A DNA stretch of 64,000 bases, taken from assembly GCA_024305405.1 (NCBI GenBank), contig JAKNDB010000068.1, forward strand, positions 6,005,501 to 6,069,500. Reading direction: 5' to 3'. The notes beneath the pieces were generated by a model. The model searched no databases and was not told the origin of the DNA. It worked only from the letters and a program-made list of their open reading frames with translations. This DNA is from Dirofilaria immitis (taxonomy: Eukaryota > Nematoda > Chromadorea > Rhabditida > Onchocercidae). Below, one piece after another: positions 1 through 17,706 of the stretch; the first letter of the stretch is position 1; every line of letters starts with the position of its first letter. Position numbers and translations under genes: made by a program.

Positions 1-998
1 ATCGATGAGTTATAGTGATCATGCTGGAGTTTATGCCGAATTTGCCATATCGGAGCAAGATAATGAAGTATCTACTATTTCTATTTTAAATTATGATGAC
101 CTTCATTTTATAAATAATTAATGTCCTATACAAATGCCATGCATCATTTAATACGTTGTAGTTATATTATGAGGAACTGAGAAATTACTTGTACTAATTC
201 TCTTATTAAAGAGATATAAGGCGCTTTGATTGTACAGTATTCCAGGAAACGTATTTTTATAAAACTTTCGCAAGTTTGAAGTTCGGAATAATTTTTTTAT
301 TTCCCTATGTATAATTACAAATAGATATGGATCTTTAGCCAGTCCTTGATTTCTGAATGGCGTAAAAATTGGAACATTCAAATTTTAAACGGAAAAAATT
401 ACTTTTACTGCAGGTTACTAAAAGTCTACCATTAACCCAACCGAATTTGCTGAAGAAAGTTATCGAAATTCAGCAGGAAGGAATAATTCGAATCAGTCGG
501 GATCGTTTTATTTTCCTTAGCTTTGCCATTATCCTCATTGGATTAATTCTGTCTACCTTCTTAGTTGAACAATATGTTCCCGGTATTAAGACCGCGGTTG
601 GTTCATAGCTATATTTCATTAACTTTTTTGATAAAGATAAGAGAGGTTTTAATCGACATGACCTCATTCAATTTGCGATTATTTTCTTATTATGTCTGTT
701 GAACTAAAGGACAAATTTATTTCAAAATTTTGTCTTATCATGACATTATCATAGGAAATATAAGAGACAGTATATTATAAAAAATCTAATTCATTTTTTT
801 CGAATTTTAATCTTTTAGATATCACTGCATTAATAAACAAATCTCTTATTTAAATTTATGTTTCAGACATTAGTACTTCGATTTTTCTTGACATTATTAA
901 TAGGATTCTGTTTCTGGCATAGTTTCATTGGCTTAACATTGGAATACAAAGCGTTGAAAGCGTCGAAAGCATCAGTATCTATGCTTCTGAATGAATGA
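1..998 (+). CDS. smpd2: Neutral sphingomyelinase (SMPD2-like), C-terminal part, cut by window edge
   Basis: Three terminal exons, 1-67, 414-596 and 867-998, join in phase 0 and end at TGA 996-998. Exon 1 carries the motif SDHAGVYAEF, matching the catalytic S/YSDH box near the end of the DNase I-like hydrolase domain of Mg-dependent neutral sphingomyelinases. Exons 2 and 3 encode a short helical linker followed by two hydrophobic segments (around FIFLSFAIILIGLILSTFL and FFLTLLIGFCFW), the C-terminal membrane hairpin typical of SMPD2. The family cleaves sphingomyelin to ceramide and phosphocholine at internal membranes. The N-terminal catalytic residues lie left of the window. Reading straight through exon 2 would give a stop at 606-608, so I prefer the splice donor after 596, which restores the second membrane segment. 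Introns are 346 and 270 bp with GT...CAG ends. No reading-frame damage is seen in this part. Confidence 0.8.
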
Positions 999-2610
999 GC
1001 AAATGTTTTTATCCTCCTTTTATTGAAGATATATTTTTTCTAGTTATATTTTTTATAGATTTTTGTCTATGTTGGCTGTGCTTGATAAATTTATTTGTGA
1101 ATCTTTCCTAGGCTAAGTTTCGTTAGCTATATTTGTTTTGTGATATTGATTTATTGGGAATGGAATCAGATTGTGTAGAAACTTACTTCAACTTATTTCA
1201 TTTAAATATTGCAATAATTTTATCATTTTCTATCACCTCTTTCATATTTGTTATTTGGTGAAGCTGGTTTTTAGCTTTCCTTTTATTCATGTTGTTAAGA
1301 TTAAATAGTTTCAATAATAGAAGAGATCTGATTTTATAGCTATAGATGAAAATTTTAAACTTGTGCATTCCATCTTTCATTTAGTTCATTGCAATTGTTA
1401 TTGTTCAGTTCCACAATTTATTTGTGTAATTTCATAGATGTTTGGCGTCATTGTTCTTATTATAGATCAATCTAAGATTTAGCTGTCTATTACTTTTGTT
1501 CTTTACGAAAATTGCCACGATAGTGTGCAGTATTTCATACTATTATATTTGTAGGACTGTAGTTACCAGTGGTGCTAACTATTTTCGTGAGAAATTAAAT
1601 ATCATTTTCAGAACATTTTACATTCCAATATTTTGTGACGTGCCTTTCTTCCGATAATATTTTATTTTATAATAAGAGGTAAGATATCTAACTAAGTTAA
1701 GTAGTTTAAATTTGTATAAATCGTGTCGAAGATAAATATTTAAAAGTTTTTTAACTTCGGTATCATATTTGATAACATAAATAAATTCTATGAGAATTAT
1801 TTAATATCTGTGTGGTTTTTAAATTGCAGACATTAATGACATTTTCATTATTTTTAGTTTTGAGCGTTTTTTAGTTATGAACATAATTTAGGCATGTTAT
1901 GGTAGCATATTTTGTAATGATATAATACCATTGTTAATTAACTAATAAAGCATCTTTGCAAGTGCATATGTAATTTATTTTTATTTAATTTTAATGTTAT
2001 AAAATCAATATCTAATCTAATATGTCTACAAATTATTTACATTTGTTCAAAAATGAAGCAAAGAAATAAAAGGTTTTTAACCAAATATTTATACATATTA
2101 CAAACAATTTTAATTATCTTCAACGTAATTTCGTTGGGAAATAAGTTACGTCCGTAACATAATACTACAATTTTTTTTTTTTCGTTCTGATCGTACAAAC
2201 GTTTTCCACCAATTTTGGTGCTGAAGTTTGGAATTTTTATCTCTTTTGTTTTCCCATAAGTATTTTAATTCGTCCTTATTGTAAGATATATGGTAAAGAT
2301 ATCTATAAGGTAGGTATGTGATATTTCAAAACTGAAATTAGACAAAATCGAACCTAAAATGCGATTGACAAATGATTGTCTCTCAATAATACCAAATTTG
2401 TTAGAAGTTCAAGAGTTATTAGTCTTTGCGGTGATTGATTTGTGGAATAACTCTTGTATTTAATCTAATTAGAACTTTGCAATCAATTGAATTTTTACAT
2501 GGTTTTGAATTAATTTCAGATTTCGTAAACACATCGAATGATTACTGGATAATCTGGAACATTCAGATTCTAATGAAAGATGCTGAAACGGTCAGGAAAT
2601 TTGTGGTTGA
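999..2610. other. Gene-free interval after the sphingomyelinase
   Basis: AT-rich DNA with no conserved coding exon that I can recognise on either strand. It should hold the 3' UTR of the sphingomyelinase and the promoter and missing 5' exon of mrpl-22. A possible acceptor (TTTCAG ending at 2519) lies near the right end, but the following frame (2520-2619) resembles nothing known. Confidence 0.5.
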
Positions 2611-4638
2611 AACTACATAACTGTTTTGAATATCCATTTGGACCAATTTTTTTCCGTCAATTTCATTATCGCAAATTCCCAAAGATCTCACGGAACGTTA
2701 TATCCCGGTACCAATATTACCGTTGAGGAGGCTTGGAAACGACGAATACAACTTAGACAACCAAAACTTCAATGTGATGAACAGGTGAAAATATTTTATC
2801 GAATGTGGGTGAAGAAGTTATTTGAAAAAACTATGAGCAATTTTTTTCAAAAAGTTTTTCATCTACCAGATTTCAGTGGTTATGTGAAATTTTCAAAAAT
2901 TTAAATGATTTTCATTAGTGAGATCGAGCGATCATCATTGTAGATAAAACCGAAACTATATTATGCGCCTGAATGGGATTTGGAAAAAAGACATGATGGT
3001 GAGGAAGGTGAAGCACATCCCATGATTGGCCAAAATGTAATGACTCCTGAAAAATGGAACTACTATAACAAGGTGTTTTATTTCTTTTCAAAGCATACAT
3101 TGTATTATCCTTATAAGAAAAAATTATTTTAACTTTTTGTAGCAAACTTTGTCGTCACAAAATCCATTTATTCTGGTATATTTGTGTTTTATGTTATATT
3201 CTGTAGATTCTAGAAAATATTACATTCAATAAATATGATTTCTAGACTTCATATTTTCTGTTTTATTTGGTATCCATATTTTACGAACTTCATAATCAAT
3301 GCGTCATAATCGATTGATGTTTATCTATACATATTTTACATTTTAAAAAATTTGAAGTTGTTGAGATTCTTAAGGAGCATTGTAATATTGTAAAAAGGAT
3401 GCATTTTTAGGTTGTTTGGCCACCGAATTATGTGAGTCCCGAGACCGGCTTACCACTTTTACGGCAAGTCTATTATTGTTGTGAATCAGTTCATTGTAGT
3501 CCCAAAAGGATGTTCATGGCTTGTCATTTGGTTTGGCGTTTGAATGTTGACGAAGCATTGGAACAGTTAAGGTTACAGCGTAAAAGGTTTTTAAATTTTT
3601 TCAAGATTCAATGATAGCTTTTAATCTTATTACTTATTGTAAAAATCAAAAACATACTTTTAGTTTAGTAATCTTAACTACTTCTGTAAATTCATATAAA
3701 AAGAAGGATTGTTTAGAAATGCATCGTATTGTTCACTAAATTTAACTATAATAAGAATATTTTCTTCGGAATGGATCAGTAGTTCTTGCGGAGTTAAAAA
3801 TTTTTAATTCCACCGCTACATTTGTTTCAGGCATGTATGATTTTAAGACAAACCTTAATTCAAGCTAAAAGAAAGCATCTGAAGAACTTCACATTGAATT
3901 TCCATCAGATATGCATGTCGCGGAAGCATTTCCAGTTCAGTGTCAGATTGTTAAAGGTTTCAGACGCCATGCACGCGAACGTATTACAGTTACAAGGTAC
4001 CGATACATTAATGTTTTCGTAAGGTTAGTCTTTTTACTATCATGCTCAATAAACTTTATGAAAGAACTGGCGCATTAAGTTATACTTAAACAGGAAGAAA
4101 GAATCTTTACCATGTCTTACATTTTCTCTTAGTTTCTAGCACTTCAATAATTCTTTTATGCGGCATTCACCATTTTTTGACTACTTATCGTAGCATTTTA
4201 TGGAAACTTACCACTTGTTGATCAAAACGATAAGATCTCAGCGACCTTTGCCTTACTGAGGATTGTTTCAATTTTTATATCTGCCGTACAAATTTTTAAT
4301 CGTTTTAATAAATTTTTTTCTACACTTTGATTAAATTTGATAGTGTTGTAAAAAAGATGTTTTGTTGTTTAAAAAGATGTTTAAAAATCCGTAATATATA
4401 ATAATCTTGAAAGTTAATTTGAGCTTATTAAAACAAGAATATCCATGTATGCTATTCATTTTCGATGTGATTTTTCATTTTTTTTAAGCATATGAACTCA
4501 TGTTAGATATTAATTTGTAGACTTGAAGAAGGCGATGGACCGGGTATGAAAAATAGATGGGTGCCGAAGAATGGTTGGGATAAAATGCAGGATTATTACA
4601 AATATTTGAGAGAACGTTCTATCGAATTTAGTATTTAA
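2611..4638 (+). CDS. mrpl-22: Mitochondrial 39S ribosomal protein L22, with two frame breaks
   Basis: Exons about 2611-2784 (5' end undefined), 2944-3072, 3411-3586, 3831-4023 and 4521-4638; stop TAA 4636-4638. The translation aligns without gaps to metazoan MRPL22 through the uL22 core: PKRMFMACHLVWRLNVDEAL, then ACMILRQTLIQAKRK, then ASEELHIEFPSD, and the C-terminal tail GWDKMQDYYKYLRERSIEF. uL22 lines the exit tunnel of the large mitoribosomal subunit. Two single-base losses interrupt it. The exon ending at 3586 lacks one A (AAAAG at the donor, needed to code Lys-Lys and keep phase 0), and the exon at 3831 shifts frame in the A-rich run 3867-3875. With both restored conceptually, alignment is continuous, so I treat the gene as intact. 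The start codon and mitochondrial presequence are not resolved; the open frame before 2690 has no ATG, so an upstream exon or another lesion is likely. Confidence 0.82.
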
Positions 4639-5186
4639 TAATTTTCATTTTTATTTTTATGCTTTATGGAACTTTTTGGATATAAAGAGAAGCATTTTGT
4701 AGAAGTTATTTCTATTCTGCTTGCCCCTATCTTTTATGTGTCCGAAATTTTCAAGTCGGATGAAAAGTTACTTATGCCATTAGTTAAAAATGTTGTGTTC
4801 GAATTTTAGTTTATTTTATTCGAAACTGTATGCTGTTCTATATGTTGTTTGATTTATTGATTGATAAAATTTTTCAGAAATTTGTTACTACAAAAGTTCA
4901 AAGTTTATTACTTTTTATTTCTGAATTTCAGACAGTAACAGAGCACAATGGGATGGGTAATATAAAAGAAAAGAGTTGATGGAAATATATATTTCTGTGT
5001 TCCATATCTATTTATTTTCATTGAGAAATATTTGTTGTTATTTCTTTAGGATAAGATATCAGTTTCGCAGTTTTGGATAAGTTTTATGTATATGGATAAG
5101 AAGAAGTTCACACTTTCAAATGCTGTTTCCGTAGAATATTCTGAAGAGATTTGGAAATTGGAAAATTAATTTTAAATTATTTAGGA

Positions 5187-6197
5187 ATGACACTTGGAAT
5201 TGCTGAGGAATCAAAGATGGCAGATGGAATTACTGCAGAACAAGAAATAGATATTGCTGAGACTACCATTAGCTTAGAAGAGGAATCGAATGAAAGAAAA
5301 CGACGATTGAAAGAAATGCGTGAACGAGTGTGTAAGTTTCTTCTTTTGCTTGATTTTTGAAAAAGTCTTCTGATAAAAATTATTTATTTGTGATTCTTTT
5401 ATTTCCTTTGTTTTATTCTGCGCATTAAATAGATTGGATTAAGGATAAGTGTTAGAGAATAAGATTATACAGAAGGTACAATATGAAGATTAGAAATGAC
5501 CATCAGGATAAAACCTAAGTAATTTTTGTATTTGGGTAAAGATTCGATTTTAGGCTAATTAAATTATAACCATTTTTATCAGAGAGTTCTAGATAATGAA
5601 GCAGAATCTGGACCACCAGGTAAATCGACAAAGCTTACATTTCGAAGTTACGAACCACAAAGTGATTTGGGTGATAAACTTGATGACGTAGATTTGTTTG
5701 CTGTCGAGAAAGAGATTGCTGATCAGTTAACAGACACCCAAGATACTACAGCTGTAGAACAAATTGATATCACAACTTTGGCACCGCGAAAGGTTCCCTT
5801 ACTTGATTTTTTTTCTTTAATCTTTGCTTTTTTGTTTTTTTAAATCAAACGAGGCATGGAAATTACTTTGAAAATCATTAAGCAGGTACTAAATGCATGT
5901 AAAGGTAAAATTAATGAGAATAGATCTGATTATAATCCGAATTATATACATATATAAATCTGAGAACATTTTTATAATTCAACGTTTTTTCAAAATTCCG
6001 TAGCATAATTTACAATACTTTGTTAATAGATTGACTGGGACTTGAAACGTGATATTGCGGAAAAATTGGAAAAATTGGAAAGACGAACGGAGCGAGCGAT
6101 GGCTCAGTTAATTCGTGAACGGTTAAAGGCTGGTAAGACCGAATTGGCTGATGCCGTTAATTCAGGTGCTTACAGCGAATTGCAACCTGATGATTGA
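5187..6197 (+). CDS. CCDC12: CCDC12 / cwf18 pre-mRNA splicing factor
   Basis: Three exons: 5187 to about 5330, 5583-5792 and 6030-6197. ATG 5187 follows an ATTTAG acceptor (5184) by two bases, as expected for a spliced-leader site. The product is about 170 residues, close to human CCDC12 (166). Diagnostic blocks are an N-terminal charged coiled coil (ERKRRLKEMRER), a middle KLTFRSYEP block, and the highly conserved C-terminal block DWDLKRDIAEKLEKLERRT followed by RAMAQLIRERLKAG. CCDC12 is a component of the activated spliceosome. The first donor is ambiguous: GT dinucleotides at 5330-5335 allow several phases, and phase 0 (an intron starting GTGTGTAAG) joins best to exon 2. The frame is undamaged. 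It lies 546 bp behind mrpl-22 on the same strand. Confidence 0.9.
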
Positions 6198-6534
6198 AGG
6201 AATTTGTTGATTCTGCATGTTGTTTTTGATATTAATTTCTATTTTTTTTTCCTAATTTTTTTCTGACGATCATTTTTCATTTATTTTGTCATTTGTAATC
6301 ATTTTTTTCTTCACTCTCTGTTACGAACTGTCTGATGTGTGAAATAATCTTTCTTTTTCTGGACTCATTTTACCGAATTCCCAACATAGGTCCCTACCTG
6401 GAATTATCCTGATACTATTCAAATATTTTATTCATTTCGCATATTTTAATTTGCCAAAAATGTTAAATTTAAAAATTTTTTCTCTTTTTCTAGTTTCAGT
6501 CAAACTTATTGGGATGAAAGTATTTTTGATTGTA

Positions 6535-6540
6535 AATAAA
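6535..6540 (+). terminator. Probable poly(A) signal of CCDC12
   Basis: A canonical AATAAA 338 bp after the stop codon, inside T-rich 3' sequence. It is the first good match downstream, but AATAAA is common in such AT-rich DNA. Confidence 0.4.
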
Positions 6541-9242
6541 TGAATTTAAAGGATTTAAAAAAATTTTTTCACTGTAAAAGAGAAAAGGAATGAAAAAGTA
6601 AATTTAATAGTGATATAATATGAAATTACCTGTTGGTCTTAAATTTAATTTTGTGAAATTATTATTTTTCAATTCTTTACTACACTTTACTGGATAATCT
6701 GAATAAGTCATGCGGACAATATTTACCGAAATTATATGTATGGGATTTACCCAAAAATAGAAAATTGCAAATGTTTTAGGATAGTATAAGCATGCTTATT
6801 CAGATCTATATTATCATGCGAAGACAATGAACTTCTATCAGGAAATAATTTGAGATTCCTTTCCGTTTAGCTTTATGCTTAAGAATATTGAAAGGTAGCC
6901 CTATAAGTAACAAATTCCATGAAGATACTCACAAGGTGATATGTGAAAGGAAGCATGCACCGTGTAGTGGAAGAGTCACATAAAAACAATGACCTCAGGT
7001 TTATCACTATGACATTTCATGTTCACAAATGCGCTACTCATTTTGTTACAGACGGTTTAACTTTAGTAAGATGGCGCGTTACATTAGACTCTAAATTTCC
7101 CATCAACGTATATTATTATTCCAAAGTTTTGTTGTATGTACGATGAAATAATCACTCAAATTATTTTGCTATAGTCGTATATCATCTATTTTTATATCTC
7201 TATACCGATAGACTATGTGATTATTATTTTATCCAAAAAAGTTAAAAGTTGAATTTGAAATCTTCATAAATCCGAATAAGTTTTTACAACATGTAGTACC
7301 TTATTCTTAAGTTAAAATCTAAGTATATTTTTTGTATAAGTTTTCTGAAATTGTTAGTAACGAGAAAAAAGAGAAGTGGTATAAAAAGAAATGATGAATC
7401 TTTGTCTCTAAAACTTTCATTCTTGTCATGGCTGTCTCTGTTTTTCTTGTGAAAATATTTATTAATAAGAAAAAAAGTCTTTTTGTTTTTGATAAAATTA
7501 TACCATCAATATTTTAACAGTTTAAGTGGTTTATTTAACAATGGGAATGTTTTTTCTTTTTCATAGCCTTTTAAAGTGCGTTTTTTATCATTTTAAAAAT
7601 ATATTATTGGTAATCTTTAGTACTTTTAGTACTTTCTAAATTTCATTTATTTATTAATTTATGCATTGTTTAAATCTAAAATTTCAATAAGCTAGAGGAA
7701 AAGAAATAGATAGAAGTAAGTTATCTTTGAATTTTACGTATTGTAGTTATAGTTGTAATTTTTTTATGTGAATCTTTTTCAAAATTTATCAAGTTATTCA
7801 TCATTATTTGGATATATTACATTCTTCGGTCAAAAAATTATGGTATAAAACGGAAAATTCTAATGTGCAGAGAAATACTATAAGAAAAATGGATGGATGG
7901 ATGGGAACTTATTTTTTGTGGAATCTGTCACTACGTCGTACTATGGTTGAACTATCAAATTCCTTTTTCCCTTTTTGTTTTCTTTTAAAAAAAAAAACAT
8001 TGTTTTTTTTAATTTTATTAATTGAAGCTTAAGCTAATCCGAATGTATTATATCATTAAACTTGTAGTATTTGTTCTTGTTAAAAACTTGGAATTATTAT
8101 TATTGTTACAATTGCTGCATTATATTGCCGTATATGCGTACCATTGACTACTAGAAATGGATTTGGAAAAAATGATGAATAATCTACTAGAAATTTTATA
8201 GCTCAACGACCAATTATGCGATAAGAACAGCAAAATATATGTTTTTTTTTTTGCAACTTTCGATCTGTATAATTTTTGATGTTTCCTCGATATCTGTATA
8301 AATGAACGAAAGCTGCGGTGTAACCGGTAAATTTTTGTTGGAAATTTAATTCTGTTCTTTTATTCTTTTTGTAGATAAAATTTATTTCATTTTCATCCCC
8401 TTCCTCAGTTTTATCAAAGAGAAGTAAATATAATAATTTTTGTTCAACGCAAAATCTAGATTGAGAATATTTCTCTTTAAATGGATGTAGTAATGAGAAA
8501 AATTGGGCCTGAGGGAATCGTTCGAATGCTGCGATTATTGATGCTTTAGGGAAGTAAACACATACAAAGATTAGGATTAAATTAGAATTTTATTACTGCA
8601 TATGAAGTTTTAAGATGGTCCTGAGGGTGGACAGTATACTGATTGATTAAATGGAAACATAGCTTCTAAGAAAATATAAGTTATTCTATATGCTACCTTA
8701 TGTATATGCTACCTTAACGAGGTCGAGTATTAGAAGTTGATTATTTTTTCGTTACCTTAGTAACAACTGCTCTTCTTCATTTTATAAATATTATGCCTTT
8801 TTGGAACGATGACAAATTCATGGATAAATGTTCTTATCAGTAATTTTTCATAATTATTTAATCATAAGCTCTGACAGATTCTGAGGCAAAATGTTGTTTG
8901 GTATTTTCGAATAGCAAATTTGACTCCTATTTTGGATTTTTGCTACTATTTCAGATTTTATTGAAAATCTCCAATCGCTATCAGTTTCAATTAAGAAAAT
9001 TATAATTGACGATTAATCTTTTCTTATCATGTCATCTTTTGCTGCATATCATACCGTCTCCTTTAAAACTACTGATTGGTTGACAAACAGATTAATAGAA
9101 ATTTCACGATTTTGTGGTTCTGACCTTAAAAGGATGAAAAACATGAGAGTTCCGGAGAATCAACATTTTTAATTTCACCATCTATGAAGTGATGATTTTA
9201 AATTTGGATTTTAGAACATTAAGTTTTTGCTACAGTTTTTAG
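6541..9242. other. Gene-free interval between CCDC12 and ankmy-2
   Basis: No exon with recognisable homology on either strand. It contains homopolymer runs, a short ATGG repeat near 7885-7905 and a 16-bp imperfect direct repeat at 8688-8716. Open frames here are short, of biased composition and lack plausible splice structure. Confidence 0.5.
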
Positions 9243-12200
9243 ATGAGTAACTTGGAAGCAGTAACAACTATGCAGGAAAATGGTCCGGGAGAAGATGCTG
9301 AAAGAGTGTTCGATTTGATCAAAGAAAGTAATATTTTGGATTATTCTCTTATCATTTATTTCATTTTTTTCTTTTTGTTTGTTAATACGTAACATGAAAT
9401 TTAGTCTTTAGCGGCGATGTGAAGATATTATTCACAAGTAAATTAATACGAAAATAACTAATGTCGTAAGAGGACTTGTAGTTTGGTAATTCATTATCAT
9501 ATGAATTGAATTTCCGGAGCTGAATTGAATATCCGGACAAATTGTGAAATCAGGTTTATAAAATTGAAATTTATATGGATAATTGAGAAGTTTGGAATTC
9601 ACTTTCGTTTAGAGAAAACGAAGGAAGTGTTGCAAATTTTGAAGAGTATGCATGTCCCGCTTAATTACACCGATAAGGTTTGCTCAAATTTTAACTTTGT
9701 TCTGAACTTGACTGCTATGATTATCTCCATTTATATAACGTTGACATGTTGAACGGATAGGAAAACAAATGAAGAAGTATATTTTCAAGATACAAAAGTG
9801 AGAATTGTTATAACTAAGAATCATAAAACAACATATTTTTGCAATAACAGACGTTTCTATTAAGTTTCAATGTGCTGAAACAATTTCACTTCAGGTTATT
9901 ATTAAAAATATTGATTTCATTTTCACTTTTTCTCTCGAAACGATGACATATGTTATTTCAGACTGGAATGTCGCTTCTGGATCAAGCGAGTTGGTCAGGT
10001 CTCGAGGACGTGGTTCGATTTTTATTGGCAAATGGCGTCGATCCAAATAATAGTACTCATGAATCTGGTTATAAATCTCTCATGTTTGCGGCGATTGCTG
10101 GACATCAAGGTTTTTTTGCATTTAATTTCTGCAGCATTTGTTCAGAAAACAATTTCTAGTTTTAGTCTCAACTATTCTAACTTAATTTGTTATTATATTA
10201 ATCTTTATGAAAGAAAACTATGATACTATTTAATTAATGTAGTCAATTAAATAAAGTTCATAGTTTTTTGTTATGGTCAAACTGTTATTTGGATCATTTA
10301 TCAAATATGAGAAATATCATGTTATTACTTAAAATATCATGTCATGAAATGTTAATGTTTTGCAGGAATCTGTCAATTGTTATTAGACTACGGCGCGTGT
10401 GTTTGTTCGACGAACGCAATTGGCAAAACAGCAGCAGAAATGGCAGCTTTTGTTGGTTTGTTTGTTTGCTTTCATATATGTTCTCAATCAAAAAACTTTT
10501 AAAAGAATTTGGGAAAAGATTTTGAAATAGTCAAATTTTTTAATATAGAAAGAAAAATAAAAAGATATAAGGAAAAAAAATGAAAAAGAAATATGTTTTT
10601 GCGCAACGAAAGACTGAACGAAAGTTCAGGCTAAATTCTTCGAATCTTCGTCTTTAAAAATTTTGAAAGTCTGTTAGTTATTTTTTAGATAAAGGTTTCT
10701 TAAAATTATTATTGCCTAATAGTATTGCGTTTCTGCTTATTGATGTGAGATATGTCCCAAATCTATTCTTCTGGATGGAAGGAATATTATAATGAAAAAC
10801 TTCAATCTTTCTGGCTAATATTCTGCAGGACAGCATGAATGCGTTAGTATTATCAACAATTATATAGCTCTGGATGAAATTGAAAAGTTATTGCATCCTA
10901 AAGGGAATGATAGTGATAAAATTTATTCGAAAGAATTTTCCCAAACATTACATGATTTGATTAAAACTCATATAATACATCCTATTTGGGTAAGTAATTG
11001 TTTTTCGAGTATTTTAAAAATTGGAGTATTTTAAAAAATTTTTCTCTGGAGGATGATTTCTGATGATTTTTTTGATAAATTTTTCATGTATTTTGCAGTG
11101 CATATACTATTTCTATTAAATACTCTGTACATTTAATAAGAGGATATTCATTCAGATTATGTTTTTTTACGTGATCATCATCAAGTAATATGGCAACATC
11201 GTCAGAAATTTTGTTATGTTTTGGATAGGATTTTTGAGAAGCAACTACGATGCAAAGAATCTAATGAGGTATGCGTATTTCGGAATTTTCACGATGTTAT
11301 CTTTAATCTTTTTATTGAATAAAGGGAAAGATTCATTTATATGTCTGAATAATATAGATGAATGACACATATTGGATCATCTACAATGAACTCTAGATGA
11401 TGCAGACTAAAATAATGGATTAGTTATTACGATAATTTAATGTTTGCTATTTTATTCTGCGTTTGTATGCACATTAATGTTTTTCTTTTTAATTTCAGGT
11501 CATGTCACTGAAGCTATGGTTAATTTTATATACCGTACGAGATACGTGCAAATTTGTAGAATCAGTTCTGGGAAAAGAAAAATATAAAGCATCAACAATA
11601 ATCAGAAATTATGTGAAGCAATTGTTGAAAATGGAGCAAACCGATCGAATACGACCAAATTTGGAACGCTATATGAGAAATGCTGTTCAGTCATTTCCAT
11701 ATCATCACTGTTTACTTTTCCAGGCACTTATCAAAAATCTTGGAGCAATTGAATTTGTAAGTTTATATCAGTTTTTCTTGATTTGAATTCAGATTCTAAA
11801 CATTTTTTTTTAAATGTAATGGATGGTAAAAGCATAGATTGATGGAATGGTTGTTCAGGGCAATTTACCGGATGCATTCTCTGTGATAATGTCAATCTTT
11901 TCGGGGCAACGAATGGTTGAAACATCTCATTTTTGTGCAACTTGTGGTATTGTTACTTCCACTAAGCGGTGCTGTAGGGTTATTTTTTGTTTAAATTTAT
12001 TTTATCAGTTTTAATTTTTGATTGATGGAAATTCAGTCAGGATATTAAATCAATCCTTTTCACGTTGCTTAGGATGACTTTCAGTGGACTTTTACAATTT
12101 CTAAACTTATTTAAATTGAGTTTGATAGAAACGAATTGAAAATTATCTTGTCTTACAATTACTTTGCATTATACAGAACATATACTACTGTCACCCGGAT

Positions 12201-12424
12201 TGCCAGAAAATTGATTGGTGTAATCATAAAATGTTCTGCGAGAAAATTGACAAGGAAAAGCAATGTGGGGAACAGGGATATTCGTCAAGAAATAATATCG
12301 TGTCAGAAAAATTGTGCAAAATGATGAAATCATGTCGAGGAGTGAAACTATAGAGGATGAACAAATAGAAAATCAGTATGTTGAAAAGGCTACCTCTGCA
12401 TTTGCTGATATTAAATTTGAGTGA
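9243..12424 (+). CDS. ankmy-2: Ankyrin repeat and MYND domain protein 2 (ANKMY2)
   Basis: Nine exons: 9243-9327, 9613-9677, 9962-10109, 10366-10455, 10829-10989, 11143-11268, 11499-11756, 11859-11978, 12177-12424. ATG 9243 directly abuts a TTTTTAG acceptor. The product is 409 residues to the in-frame TAG at 12351, or about 432 if a frame slip near 12325-12335 is real; human ANKMY2 has 441. Order: N-terminal helix, ankyrin repeats (SLLDQASWSGLEDVVRFLL; SLMFAAIAGH; GICQLLLDYGA), a long helical middle part, then a C-terminal MYND zinc finger beginning CATC and continuing YYCHPDCQKIDWCNHKMFC. Known family role: trafficking of adenylate cyclases to cilia. One oddity is that the second MYND pair is incomplete: after KRCCR the chain goes straight to NIYYC, so the partner cysteine is missing. 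Exon 6 uses an unusual acceptor (AATAAGAG) chosen because it keeps phase. Confidence 0.87.
9502..9538 (+). repeat. 19-bp tandem duplication in ankmy-2 intron 1
   Basis: Two copies of TGAATTGAATTTCCGGAG-like sequence, starting at 9502 and 9521, differing at two positions. No coding role is seen. Confidence 0.6.
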
Positions 12425-17623
<5,199 letters not shown>

Positions 17624-17700
17624 AATATTGCTTAGAAATTTTTTATATTATTTGATGAAATACTATAAGTCGAAGTCTTCACGTCGAACTATATATATGT

Positions 17701-17706
17701 AATAAA
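17701..17706 (+). terminator. Probable poly(A) signal of prmt-7
   Basis: AATAAA 78 bp after the prmt-7 stop codon. Confidence 0.55.

Noticed and set aside
2611..4638. Programmed ribosomal frameshifting in mrpl-22
   Set aside because: The same kind of one-base loss occurs in many unrelated genes of the window and one of the two sites is at a splice junction, so sequence error is simpler.
8481..8549. 22-codon ORF (MDVVMRKIGPEG...) in the 6.5-9.2 kb gap
   Set aside because: Too short, no acceptor next to the start and no recognisable relative.
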